Shown: one piece after another, positions 13,683 through 20,720 of the stretch | How positions within the stretch are numbered: position 1 is the first letter of the stretch | Layout of the letters: every line of letters begins with the position of its first letter | Assembly (NCBI GenBank): GCA_965222215.1 | Contig: OZ244931.1 | Location: 2,232,001-2,296,000 of the forward strand | From: JABJAG01 sp965222215 | GTDB taxonomy: Bacteria; Pseudomonadota; Alphaproteobacteria; UBA6615 | Direction: 5' to 3' | DNA: 64,000 bases | Position numbers and translations under genes: made by a program | The notes under the pieces: generated by a model | What the model saw: the letters and a program-made list of their open reading frames with translations, nothing else | Databases searched by the model: none | Told to the model about the DNA's origin: nothing

Positions 13683-13925
13683 ATGGCAAACGTCACCTAC
13701 AGCAAGCGAGCCGTTCGCGGCCTCAAACGGATGGACCGACGCGCCGCCGAACGGCTGATGGCCGCGATCCAGCGGTTCGCTGACACCGGCCACGGCGATG
13801 TACGCGCCATGAAAGGCCGCCCCGCGCTGCGTTTGCGGGACGGCGACTACCGGGCCATCATCGAGGTCGACGACGGCGTGACCGTTCTCGACGCACGCCA
13901 CCGCCGCGAAATTTACCGGAGCTAG
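13683..13925 (+). CDS. RelE/ParE-superfamily toxin
   Basis: 80 residues with the compact RelE pattern: an N-terminal YSKRAVRGLKRMD helix, a central PALRLRDGDYRAI strand pair and a C-terminal DARHRREIY end with the basic and tyrosine residues typical of ribosome-dependent mRNA interferases. It is followed after 2 bases by an HTH gene, the toxin-first order of HigBA-like pairs. No ribosome site is visible; the promoter places the transcript start at or next to the ATG. Located 160 bp inside attL, a usual place for a prophage stabilisation module. Confidence 0.82.
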   Translation: MANVTYSKRAVRGLKRMDRRAAERLMAAIQRFADTGHGDVRAMKGRPALRLRDGDYRAIIEVDDGVTVLDARHRREIYRS

Positions 13926-13927
13926 AC

Positions 13928-14293
13928 ATGAACACCGCACCCGACCCGATCATCACGCGCATCGAGACGCTGACCGAGCAGGCCGACAAGATGAAGGCCG
14001 AGCTGCGGGATCTGCTCGAGGAGTACAACGACCAGCGCGCCTACGACGCCGCGAAGGCAGAGGGCGGCGAGACCTTCCCGGCCGAGGTCGTCAACCGCCT
14101 CATCGCCGGGCACAACCCGATCGCCGTGTACCGCGAGCACCGGGGCAAGAGCCAAGAGTGGCTCGCCGAACAGGCCGGCACCTCGGCCGGCTACATATCG
14201 CAGATCGAGAACGGCCGCCGGCACGCCGGCCGGACCCTCCAGCGCCGCATCGCCGACGCCCTCGACGTCGAGGCGGCGGATCTCGTCGAGTAA
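13928..14293 (+). CDS. Xre-family HTH antitoxin
   Basis: 121 residues. The N-terminal half is a charged helix (LTEQADKMKAELRDLLEEY). The C-terminal half is a classical helix-turn-helix of about 55 residues (KSQEWLAEQAGTSAGYISQIENGRR). Antitoxins of this type bind the toxin and repress the shared promoter. The 2-base gap to the toxin stop implies translational coupling. The gene converges with the phage late operon, separated by the terminator at 14303-14331. Confidence 0.85.
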   Translation: MNTAPDPIITRIETLTEQADKMKAELRDLLEEYNDQRAYDAAKAEGGETFPAEVVNRLIAGHNPIAVYREHRGKSQEWLAEQAGTSAGYISQIENGRRHAGRTLQRRIADALDVEAADLVE

Positions 14294-14302
14294 CCGCGCA
14301 AC

Positions 14303-14331
14303 AAAAAAAGCCGGCCCCTTTCGGGGCCGGC
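14303..14331 (-). terminator. Terminator of the leftward late operon
   Basis: A 9-bp GC stem (14310-14318 with 14323-14331, loop TTTC) is followed on the minus strand by seven T (14309-14303). It lies 58 bases past the last leftward gene and is the strongest terminator in the prophage. The plus strand has no T-run, so it does not obviously stop the antitoxin transcript. Confidence 0.9.
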
Positions 14332-14388
14332 AGTTGGCACCGCGAGCATCACACCGCTCGCCGGCACGGTCCGAGGGAGGTCGGATAT

Positions 14389-14622
14389 TCAGTCGCGGCC
14401 GAGGCGCTCTTTCGCGTGCGCGACCACGTCGGCCCACTCGTCTTCCTGTTCGGCGACGAGCCGGTCGAGCGCCTTCCGCTCGGCCGCGTTAAGCGGGCGC
14501 TCTTCGCGCGTCGCCGGGCCGAGGATATCGATCACCCGCACCGCCACCTCGGCGCCACGCATGATCAGCGGGATGTATTGCAGGAACGCCTCCTGCAGCG
14601 GCATCTTCTCGTTCTCGTCCAT
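14389..14622 (-). CDS. Small phage protein at the end of the lysis cassette
   Basis: 77 residues, acidic, with no recognised domain (begins MDENEKMPLQEAF and ends VAHAKERLGRD). It is the last gene of the leftward operon. Its start lies 134 bases inside the preceding holin-lipoprotein frame, in a different reading frame, with AGG 6 bases before the ATG. Function unknown; the location suggests a lysis accessory role. Confidence 0.6.
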   Translation of the reverse strand: MDENEKMPLQEAFLQYIPLIMRGAEVAVRVIDILGPATREERPLNAAERKALDRLVAEQEDEWADVVAHAKERLGRD

Positions 14623-15136
14623 GTTTCACCTTTCGATAGACGGTTTCAAATTCGACAACGAGGCGGAACGCCGCCTCGACCTTGCCGGCGAAATCAGGTG
14701 CCGCGACGGCCGCTTCGGCCGCGTCGATCGACGCGCTGGCGATCGCGCGGGCCGGCTCGAGCACGTCGACGATCGTTTCGTCGCTGAAGACGCCGGCGTC
14801 GGCCGCGGCCGTCATCGCCGCGAGGGTCGACGCATAGGTCGCCTTGGCGACGTCCAGCTTGCCCTGCGGCGTCGACGCCACACCGGCGCAGCCGGCCAGC
14901 ACGACAAGCAGCGCCACGGCCGCGAGGGAGCCGCCTTTCCCCGACACCCTTACGGCGCTCGAGGTGACCAGCCGGAGCAGGATGTTCACGACGGCCATGA
15001 CACCGACGACGATCTGCGTCTGGACCTCGGCCGTCAGGCCGAGATCCAGACCGAACACGCCGGCGAAGGCCGCGATCGCGGCCAGCGTGTTGACCCACAG
15101 GGTCTTGCTCGCCCAGAAGGGCTTTGCGTTTTTCAT
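14489..15136 (-). CDS. Holin-like membrane protein with an embedded lipoprotein signal
   Basis: 215 residues from the ATG at 15136, which has AAGGAG 6 bases upstream; the longer frame to 15421 is a shadow of the endolysin gene. Residues about 10-60 contain two hydrophobic helices (SKTLWVNTLAAIAAFAGVF and VVGVMAVVNILLRLV), as in phage holins. About 25 residues later comes a lipoprotein-type signal ending in a lipobox (LLVVLAGCAG), followed by an Ala-rich helical domain (STLAAMTAAADAGVF). A GTG codon between the two parts could be an internal start for a separate lipoprotein, as in Rz/Rz1-type spanins. The C-terminal 40 residues overlap the next gene out of frame. Confidence 0.65.
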   Translation of the reverse strand: MKNAKPFWASKTLWVNTLAAIAAFAGVFGLDLGLTAEVQTQIVVGVMAVVNILLRLVTSSAVRVSGKGGSLAAVALLVVLAGCAGVASTPQGKLDVAKATYASTLAAMTAAADAGVFSDETIVDVLEPARAIASASIDAAEAAVAAPDFAGKVEAAFRLVVEFETVYRKVKHGREREDAAAGGVPAIHPADHAWRRGGGAGDRYPRPGDARRAPA

Positions 15137-15159
15137 GATCTTCTCCTTGGTTTGAGGCG

Positions 15160-15711
15160 TCAGTCCGTCGCCAGCGCGTGCAGCGCCCGGCGATCGACAT
15201 CGATCACGCGGCGAAACCAGCCGCGGCCGAAATAGTCCACCTGCGGGTGCGCGGCGTATCGCTTGCACCGGCGCGCCATGAAGTCGCGCAGCAGCTCGGC
15301 CTGATCGTTCCGCCGGCGGATCGCGCGCAGCGTGACCGGCCCGATGATCCCGTCGGCCGTCACGCCGGCGGCGCGCTGCAGCAGCTTCGGCGCCACGCCG
15401 GTGCCCTGATTGATGCCGCAATCGAACACGGCCAGCGCGAGCCCGAAGGCGTACTCGGAGCAGTGCAGCCTGTCCCAGAAATGCTCAAGGTAGATCGCGC
15501 GGGCGTCGGCGACCGTCAACGCGATGATGTCGGCATTCGTCGTGCGGCCGTCCCCGTCGAGATCCAGCCCGATGGATCCGGCGAAGCGGATGGAGATCCC
15601 GTACTTCGTGAACCCGCCGGCGTCGCGCGGGTCATCCGACACCACGCCCTCATGCGGCAGCACAATGCGCAGCGCCCGATCGACGGGCGCCGTTCCCAGC
15701 TCGTTGAACAT
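15160..15711 (-). CDS. Endolysin, GH108-type N-acetylmuramidase
   Basis: 183 residues. The GH108 signature is visible at the N terminus: catalytic Glu21 in PHEGVVSDDPRDAGG, followed by TKYGIS. The C-terminal part has the substrate-binding repeat usual in this family (TADGIIGPVTLRAI). These enzymes cleave the glycan strands of peptidoglycan to release phage. No signal peptide is present, so it depends on the adjacent holin-like protein to reach the wall. Gene order endolysin - holin fits a lysis cassette. Confidence 0.88.
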   Translation of the reverse strand: MFNELGTAPVDRALRIVLPHEGVVSDDPRDAGGFTKYGISIRFAGSIGLDLDGDGRTTNADIIALTVADARAIYLEHFWDRLHCSEYAFGLALAVFDCGINQGTGVAPKLLQRAAGVTADGIIGPVTLRAIRRRNDQAELLRDFMARRCKRYAAHPQVDYFGRGWFRRVIDVDRRALHALATD

Positions 15712-15721
15712 CGATGTTTCC

Positions 15722-16156
15722 CTAGATCAGAAGGCCGGCGAACCACGTCGCGGCCGCAACACACGTCGCACCAGGCCAGTACCAACGCCCGAACATCGGC
15801 GCGAAGAGCGGCGACAACGCGATCACCACGCCGGCCACATGCAGAAGGAGCCCCGCCGCGGACCAGATCGGCGCGTGCTCGAGCAGCCAGCCCCCGAACG
15901 GCGTCTCGATCCAGCCATCCGCCCACGCCTTGTTGACGAGGAACCAGTAGCCGCGATTGAGAACGCCGAGCCCGAACTCGGACATCGCGATCCCGACCAG
16001 AAACACGAGGGCGGCGCGGCGGCCGGGATATTCGCGCCGGCCGGCAACGTAGAGAGCGCGGTGCACGATCGTCACAAGCACCAGCAGCGCGAACATCACC
16101 CATGTAAAATCGGACGCGGCAATCAGGTGATTGCGCGAGAACATCTCCTCAATCAT
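15722..16156 (-). CDS. Four-helix phage membrane protein
   Basis: 144 residues from the ATG at 16156 (GGAGGGG ribosome site), containing about four hydrophobic segments (WVMFALLVLVTIVHRALY, AALVFLVGIAMSEFG, AAGLLLHVAGVVIAL, GATCVAAATWFAGLLI). It lies just upstream of the endolysin and its start overlaps the preceding small ORF by 8 bases. A lysis or superinfection-exclusion role is possible but not shown. Confidence 0.68.
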   Translation of the reverse strand: MIEEMFSRNHLIAASDFTWVMFALLVLVTIVHRALYVAGRREYPGRRAALVFLVGIAMSEFGLGVLNRGYWFLVNKAWADGWIETPFGGWLLEHAPIWSAAGLLLHVAGVVIALSPLFAPMFGRWYWPGATCVAAATWFAGLLI

Positions 16157-16286
16157 CGCGCCCCTCCGACCGGGCCAGCGCCCGCTCGAGATCGTTTGCC
16201 GCACGATCGAACTTGCGGCACCGGCGCTGGCCCCCGGCGATCGTTCGGAAGATGGCGCGCCACCACACGAGTGCGCGGTTCCGCAT
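16149..16286 (-). CDS. 45-residue basic phage protein
   Basis: Begins MRNRALVWWRAIFRTIAGG. Arg-rich with a short amphipathic start. Not recognised. Support comes from coupling: its ATG overlaps the preceding stop by one base (TGATG) and its end overlaps the next start by 8 bases. Confidence 0.5.
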   Translation of the reverse strand: MRNRALVWWRAIFRTIAGGQRRCRKFDRAANDLERALARSEGRDD

Positions 16287-16546
16287 CACCCGCCCCGCGC
16301 CTGCTTGGTGAATTCCTCGAGCAGGTCCGTGAAGCGATCCTGAACCCTGACCAGCCGCCGCCACAGAAGCGCGATCACGACGGCCTCGGCCGAGATCACG
16401 ACGGCACCAGCCGGGCCAAAGGCCCTGACCACATCCGAGAACGAGAACCGGAACGGCGTCGCCTCGGCCGCCAGAACCGGCAGGACGGCCGTCAAGATCA
16501 CCGCAAGCGATAGAACGGCAACCGCCGCAACGCGACACAGGCGCAC
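16286..16546 (-). CDS. Phage membrane protein, 86 residues
   Basis: A GTG start at 16546 with AGGG 6 bases upstream. An N-terminal signal-anchor (VAAVAVLSLAVILTAVLPVLA) is followed by a second hydrophobic stretch (AGAVVISAEAVVIALLW) and a charged C-terminal helix. This two-helix layout is common in phage holin or accessory lysis proteins. It sits between tail and endolysin genes. Confidence 0.62.
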   Translation of the reverse strand: MRLCRVAAVAVLSLAVILTAVLPVLAAEATPFRFSFSDVVRAFGPAGAVVISAEAVVIALLWRRLVRVQDRFTDLLEEFTKQARGG

Positions 16547-16554
16547 GCCGAGCC

Positions 16555-16731
16555 CTAGCTCGCCCCGCGGCCACGCCGGGCCTTGGCCGCGTCGAGGCGG
16601 TCGCGTGACTTTTTCGACAGCTTTGCCCGGATGTCCGCATCCTCGAGCAGCTCCTCGAGCGCGCGCTCACGCGCCCTCATATTGCGCAGGCGGCTCAACT
16701 CCGCCGCCGGCCGTACACGCTTTGCGCCCAT
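16555..16731 (-). CDS. 58-residue charged phage protein
   Basis: The frame begins MGAKRVRPAAELSRLRN and is rich in Arg, Lys and Glu, predicted helical. Its ATG overlaps the stop of the upstream tail gene by one base (TAATG), which is the main support. Function unknown. Confidence 0.55.
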   Translation of the reverse strand: MGAKRVRPAAELSRLRNMRARERALEELLEDADIRAKLSKKSRDRLDAAKARRGRGAS

Positions 16732-18332
16732 TACTCGTCCCAGCGGAGGCTGACGCCGTGAACCCGCTGCTCCTTGTCGTTGAAGGTTTTCAGCCGCCAG
16801 ACCATGTCGGTGCCGGCCGGCTGGCCGGAGATATCGACCTCGCCGGCGAGGATCTGGCGATCGCCCGGCGTGTCGACAACCTGCGCCAAGGTGATCGCGG
16901 TAAACGTGGTGCCGTCGTCCCGGCTGACCTCGGCCGTCAGGTCGGTGTTCAGCGTGACGGCATCGATCGCCTCGTGATCTATAACGATGCGCGCCAGATC
17001 CGGCTGCGCGTCGGCCGTGTAGGCATCGTTGAGCAGCACCATGTCGTTGGTGCCGTCGTTGTAGAACTCGACCTCTGCGACGTAGATCTCGCCCGACGCC
17101 GCCGTCACCAAGACACGGTGATAGCGATACGCCGTGGAGACCGTCAGCCCATCGCTCGCATCGTAGTCGACCGTCAAACCGCTGGAGTCGGTGATGCCGG
17201 TATCACTGTGCAGGGAGACCTCTTCGCCGGCCCACGCGCCCGTGGATGAACCCTGAAGCTCGACGGAAAACGTCGACACGTTCGTGAAGCCGTTGTCGGA
17301 GCTTCCATAGACCTTGTAGCGGCCGATGATGCGGTCGTTGCCCGACCCCCAGTCCTTGCCGACATATGCGGGCGAGGAGTTCTTTCGCGCGCCGGAACCG
17401 AACGCCTGCGATGTCGTGCCGTCGAACGCCGCCGAGTTGCCGCCGCCGAGCGTCATGTCGCCGATCACGGTTCCCGCCCCCTGCGAGATCAGCGAGGTGT
17501 CGACGTTCGAGTAGTAATCCCCGGCCGCGTTGTAGGTCTCCCCTGTCGACGATCCGGTGTCGACGTCGGTTTCGTCGCCGAACTCGTCGACATACCCGTC
17601 GACCAGGTCGAATGCGTCGCCCTCGATATCGGCAATCTTGAACGCAAGCACCGCGATGCTGTCGCGGGCGGCCGCGTCGCTCGGCGGCGTGCGCGAGTCG
17701 ATCGCCTGCTGCACGCGCTCGGCCGTCCAGAGCCGAACCGTCGTCGCTGTTCCCGCCTCGGCTTCCGCCTGACCGACCGTCGAGATCCCGTCCAGCAGCG
17801 CGTTCGTCATGGCATCGGTCGCGGCCGCGCCGGCGCGATAGGGAATGAAATCGCCGGTCGCGCGGTCGACGCTGCCCAGCGTCGCGTCCTGCGTACCGTC
17901 CCACATTTTCAGGATCCACGGCGTCTCCGGCGACGCGCCCTCGCCGGTATCGTCCAGCCACATGCCGCCGGGCTTCAGCCACGCCGGCCGCGAGCTGCCC
18001 TTGGCGCCGTTCGCAATGGCATCGAACAGGATCGACGGCGAATGGGTCAGCAGGTTTCGCGTGCCCGAGCCCCAGTTGACCGCGGCGCCGCTGTTTGACG
18101 ACGCGAAGATCGCATCGCGGGACAGCGTATCGGGCGAACCGGACGTGAAGGTTCCCAGCACCTCCTCCCAATTGGTCCCGTCCGTGACCGCATAGAGAAC
18201 CACGTCGCCATCGGAGAACGCATCGCCGAACGACTGATAACCGCCCGGCGGGCCGGCCAGCGAGTAGTCGCCGGTGCCGACCGTCGTCGAGGTTTCGAGA
18301 ACGCGAAATCCGCTTACCGGCTGGCCGGTCAT
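16731..18332 (-). CDS. Phage tail protein, probable receptor-contacting distal tail component
   Basis: 533 residues, rich in Gly, Ser, Thr and Asp and with no hydrophobic segment. The N-terminal third (FRVLETSTTVGTGDYSLAG, then DAIFASSNSGAAVNWGSG) has the short repeats common in tail-fibre base domains. The rest looks like beta-sandwich carbohydrate-binding modules. It is the last virion gene before the lysis cassette, where host-recognition proteins usually lie. Four-base overlap with the preceding gene. Confidence 0.65.
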   Translation of the reverse strand: MTGQPVSGFRVLETSTTVGTGDYSLAGPPGGYQSFGDAFSDGDVVLYAVTDGTNWEEVLGTFTSGSPDTLSRDAIFASSNSGAAVNWGSGTRNLLTHSPSILFDAIANGAKGSSRPAWLKPGGMWLDDTGEGASPETPWILKMWDGTQDATLGSVDRATGDFIPYRAGAAATDAMTNALLDGISTVGQAEAEAGTATTVRLWTAERVQQAIDSRTPPSDAAARDSIAVLAFKIADIEGDAFDLVDGYVDEFGDETDVDTGSSTGETYNAAGDYYSNVDTSLISQGAGTVIGDMTLGGGNSAAFDGTTSQAFGSGARKNSSPAYVGKDWGSGNDRIIGRYKVYGSSDNGFTNVSTFSVELQGSSTGAWAGEEVSLHSDTGITDSSGLTVDYDASDGLTVSTAYRYHRVLVTAASGEIYVAEVEFYNDGTNDMVLLNDAYTADAQPDLARIVIDHEAIDAVTLNTDLTAEVSRDDGTTFTAITLAQVVDTPGDRQILAGEVDISGQPAGTDMVWRLKTFNDKEQRVHGVSLRWDE

Positions 18333-19126
18333 GGGATCAACTCCTCAATTCGATATTGCTTGCGGAAGACGTTGTAGGTCGTGTTCACGATCGGGCGCAG
18401 CGCCGTCATGAGACCGTAGATCGTCTGGTGTTGCAGGAACGTCGTCTGCGTCGGGTTGCGCACCGCGAGCACGTCCTTCGAGCGCCCGCGCAGCTGGTCG
18501 AGCGCAAACGCATTCGCATACATGTCGGCCTCGCTCTTCCCCCGCAGCGTGAAGGCCGCCTCGCGCCGGCGCGGACGCTCGCTCGGATGCATCTGGCCGC
18601 CGCGCGCGCGCTCGACCGGGCTATCGTCGAGAAAGCCGATCGACCAGCCGAACATTATCCCGCCGGCGTTCCATGCATCGGCGAGATAGAGCCGGCCGAT
18701 GTCGAAATAGCCGGCCGGGTTCGCGGCGTCGGCAATATCGATCCGCCACCACCGATAGGTCTGCGCGGCCGACAGCCACAGCAGGCCGCCGACCTTGTCC
18801 CAATCATCGAGGCCGGAGGCCGGCCAGACGGAAACGCTGCCGCTGTCATAACCGGGCGAGGACGTGAGGCCGGCCTGACTGCTGGCCGCGCGCACCCGCC
18901 ATGTCGCCGCGGACGTGGCGTTCGTATACCCGAGCCAGACCGTGTCGATCGCCGCGGCCGCGCCGAGGTCGGCGGTGATCTCCATGCCGCTCAGGCTCGT
19001 GAAACGGCAGCACGCCTCCGGCTGCATGGCCTGCAGGTTCGTCAACGGCAGCGAGGACGCGACCGTGCCCGTCGTCGACAGCGTCGCGGCGTCGGAGAGT
19101 TTCGGCGTGGCGAGAACGATGCTCAT
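18329..19126 (-). CDS. Phage tail tip protein
   Basis: 265 residues with a discoidin-like beta-sandwich look in the first half (ITADLGAAAAIDTVWLGY, then RWWRIDIADAAN). The second half contains PSERPRRREAAFTLRGKSEADMYANAF in spaced segments. Not assigned to a named family. Placed between two other tail proteins; overlaps the next gene by 4 bases, so these proteins are probably made together. Confidence 0.6.
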   Translation of the reverse strand: MSIVLATPKLSDAATLSTTGTVASSLPLTNLQAMQPEACCRFTSLSGMEITADLGAAAAIDTVWLGYTNATSAATWRVRAASSQAGLTSSPGYDSGSVSVWPASGLDDWDKVGGLLWLSAAQTYRWWRIDIADAANPAGYFDIGRLYLADAWNAGGIMFGWSIGFLDDSPVERARGGQMHPSERPRRREAAFTLRGKSEADMYANAFALDQLRGRSKDVLAVRNPTQTTFLQHQTIYGLMTALRPIVNTTYNVFRKQYRIEELIP

Positions 19127-19127
19127 A

Positions 19128-20720
19128 CTACCCCCAGAGCGTCAGCTCGGCGGACGGCCCGCCCTCGCGGATCCCGACCACCACGAAATCGCGGCCGCCG
19201 GCGAGGTCGTAGCGATCGACATCGAGCGCGACGACATCGCCCAGCCAATAATCGAAGCTACCGTCCGCGACGATCGCGGTGTAGAAGTCCGGGCCGGGGC
19301 CGTGCAGCGCCTGCAGCCGCGTCGCCTCGGCCTCGGCGTCCGACTGGCTCGCAAAGAACGCAACCGTGTGCACGTCCCGCGCCAGCCGGTGCTTCGCCAG
19401 CACCCCGGAATTGCTCGCCTCGGCGATGCGCGCCGGCGACGAATAGATCTCGCGATCCGAAGCGGACAGGCCCGCGGCGAGACCATCGGGATCCTGCACG
19501 ACGAACATGTGCTGGTACTCGACCGTCCGTCGCTTGGACGGCCGCGGCCCGGTGCGCCGGAGCGGGCGAACGTCGATGATGTCCGCATTCGTGAAAGTGG
19601 CGACCGGCGTTGACGGCGCCTCGAGGCGCTTGACGAACAGCAGGCCCGCGCGGGTGTTGCCCCAGAACCCGCCGATGCCCGCCATCAGCTCGTCGAACAC
19701 CTGCGCGACCGTCTTGTCGTCTTCCGGCCCCACATAGTACCCGATCGAGGCAGGCTGCGCCGCCTCGAGCGCCGTGAACGATGCCGCGTCCAGACCCCCC
19801 GGATCCGCCACATTGGCGGTGCCCATCCGGGTCGCCGCGATCCGCCGAACGATGTTCGCCGTCGAGGACACGTAGCCGCCGGCGGCGTCCCCCTCGACGT
19901 CCGCGGTGATCAGGCCATCCGACGACGCGCCCAGCCGCACGAGGCCCAGCGCGAGGCATGTCGCATAGGATCCCGCCGCCACCGTCGCCCCCACGAGCGC
20001 GGCGTAGTCGGCATAATCCGACGTGGCCGTCAGCGCGACGCCGCGATCGCGCACCTCGGTGACCGCGTTAATCTGGCCGTCGTGGACCTGATAGACGAGG
20101 TTCGCCGCGTTGATCAGCTGGAGCGGGCAATTCGTGGCCGCCCCGAACACCAGCGGCCGGCGAAGGCCCGCGATGATGCTGTCGCCATCCGCATCGCCGC
20201 CGCCGCTATAGACGCTGGCCTGAATGGGCCGGTCGAACAGAAGCTGGTCGTCGCGCAGCCGGATCGTGAGGTTGCGATCGTCCCAATCCAGACCCTCGGC
20301 CGTGCCGGCGAACACGAGCGTCGCCGCCGAGAAAGCCGCCCCCTTGGCCACGCGATAGAGTTTCACCGAGCGGCCGTCCCAGCCATAGTCGGTCAGGTAG
20401 TCCAGCGCGCCGTCGGCATTGATGGCCTGAAGCACGCTCACGCTCACCCGGGAACGGCCGGCCGGCTCTTCCCCGTTGAACGCCAGCGCATCGATCGTGA
20501 ACGTTTCCGTGAGCCGCGCCGAAAACAGCGTGTTCGCCGGCGCGTCGGACGGACCGGAGACAAAGCCGGCGTCGGACAAATAGACCGACGTCTCGCCCCC
20601 GAACGCCGAATAACCGAACTCGTCGCCGTTCGCGCGCGTCCCGATCGGCACCGGCGGTCCGTCATAGTCGACGGATATATCGTCGATGTACGGCGTGGCC
20701 GTCAGGCAGAGAACGTCCAT
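19128..20720 (-). CDS. Phage tail/baseplate protein
   Basis: 530 residues beginning MDVLCLTATPYIDDISVDYDG. Contains a repeated beta-rich fold (RVSVSVLQAINADGALDYLTD, then VQDPDGLAAGLSASD) and a C-terminal hub-like segment (YWLGDVVALDVDRYDLAGG). Position directly after the tape measure gene is that of distal-tail or baseplate hub proteins. Its start shares one base with the tape measure stop. Confidence 0.65.
   Translation of the reverse strand: MDVLCLTATPYIDDISVDYDGPPVPIGTRANGDEFGYSAFGGETSVYLSDAGFVSGPSDAPANTLFSARLTETFTIDALAFNGEEPAGRSRVSVSVLQAINADGALDYLTDYGWDGRSVKLYRVAKGAAFSAATLVFAGTAEGLDWDDRNLTIRLRDDQLLFDRPIQASVYSGGGDADGDSIIAGLRRPLVFGAATNCPLQLINAANLVYQVHDGQINAVTEVRDRGVALTATSDYADYAALVGATVAAGSYATCLALGLVRLGASSDGLITADVEGDAAGGYVSSTANIVRRIAATRMGTANVADPGGLDAASFTALEAAQPASIGYYVGPEDDKTVAQVFDELMAGIGGFWGNTRAGLLFVKRLEAPSTPVATFTNADIIDVRPLRRTGPRPSKRRTVEYQHMFVVQDPDGLAAGLSASDREIYSSPARIAEASNSGVLAKHRLARDVHTVAFFASQSDAEAEATRLQALHGPGPDFYTAIVADGSFDYWLGDVVALDVDRYDLAGGRDFVVVGIREGGPSAELTLWG

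Noticed and set aside
14489..15421. Longer start for the holin-like gene
   Set aside because: The upstream 95 codons are the shadow of the endolysin gene; AAGGAG lies just before the ATG at 15136.
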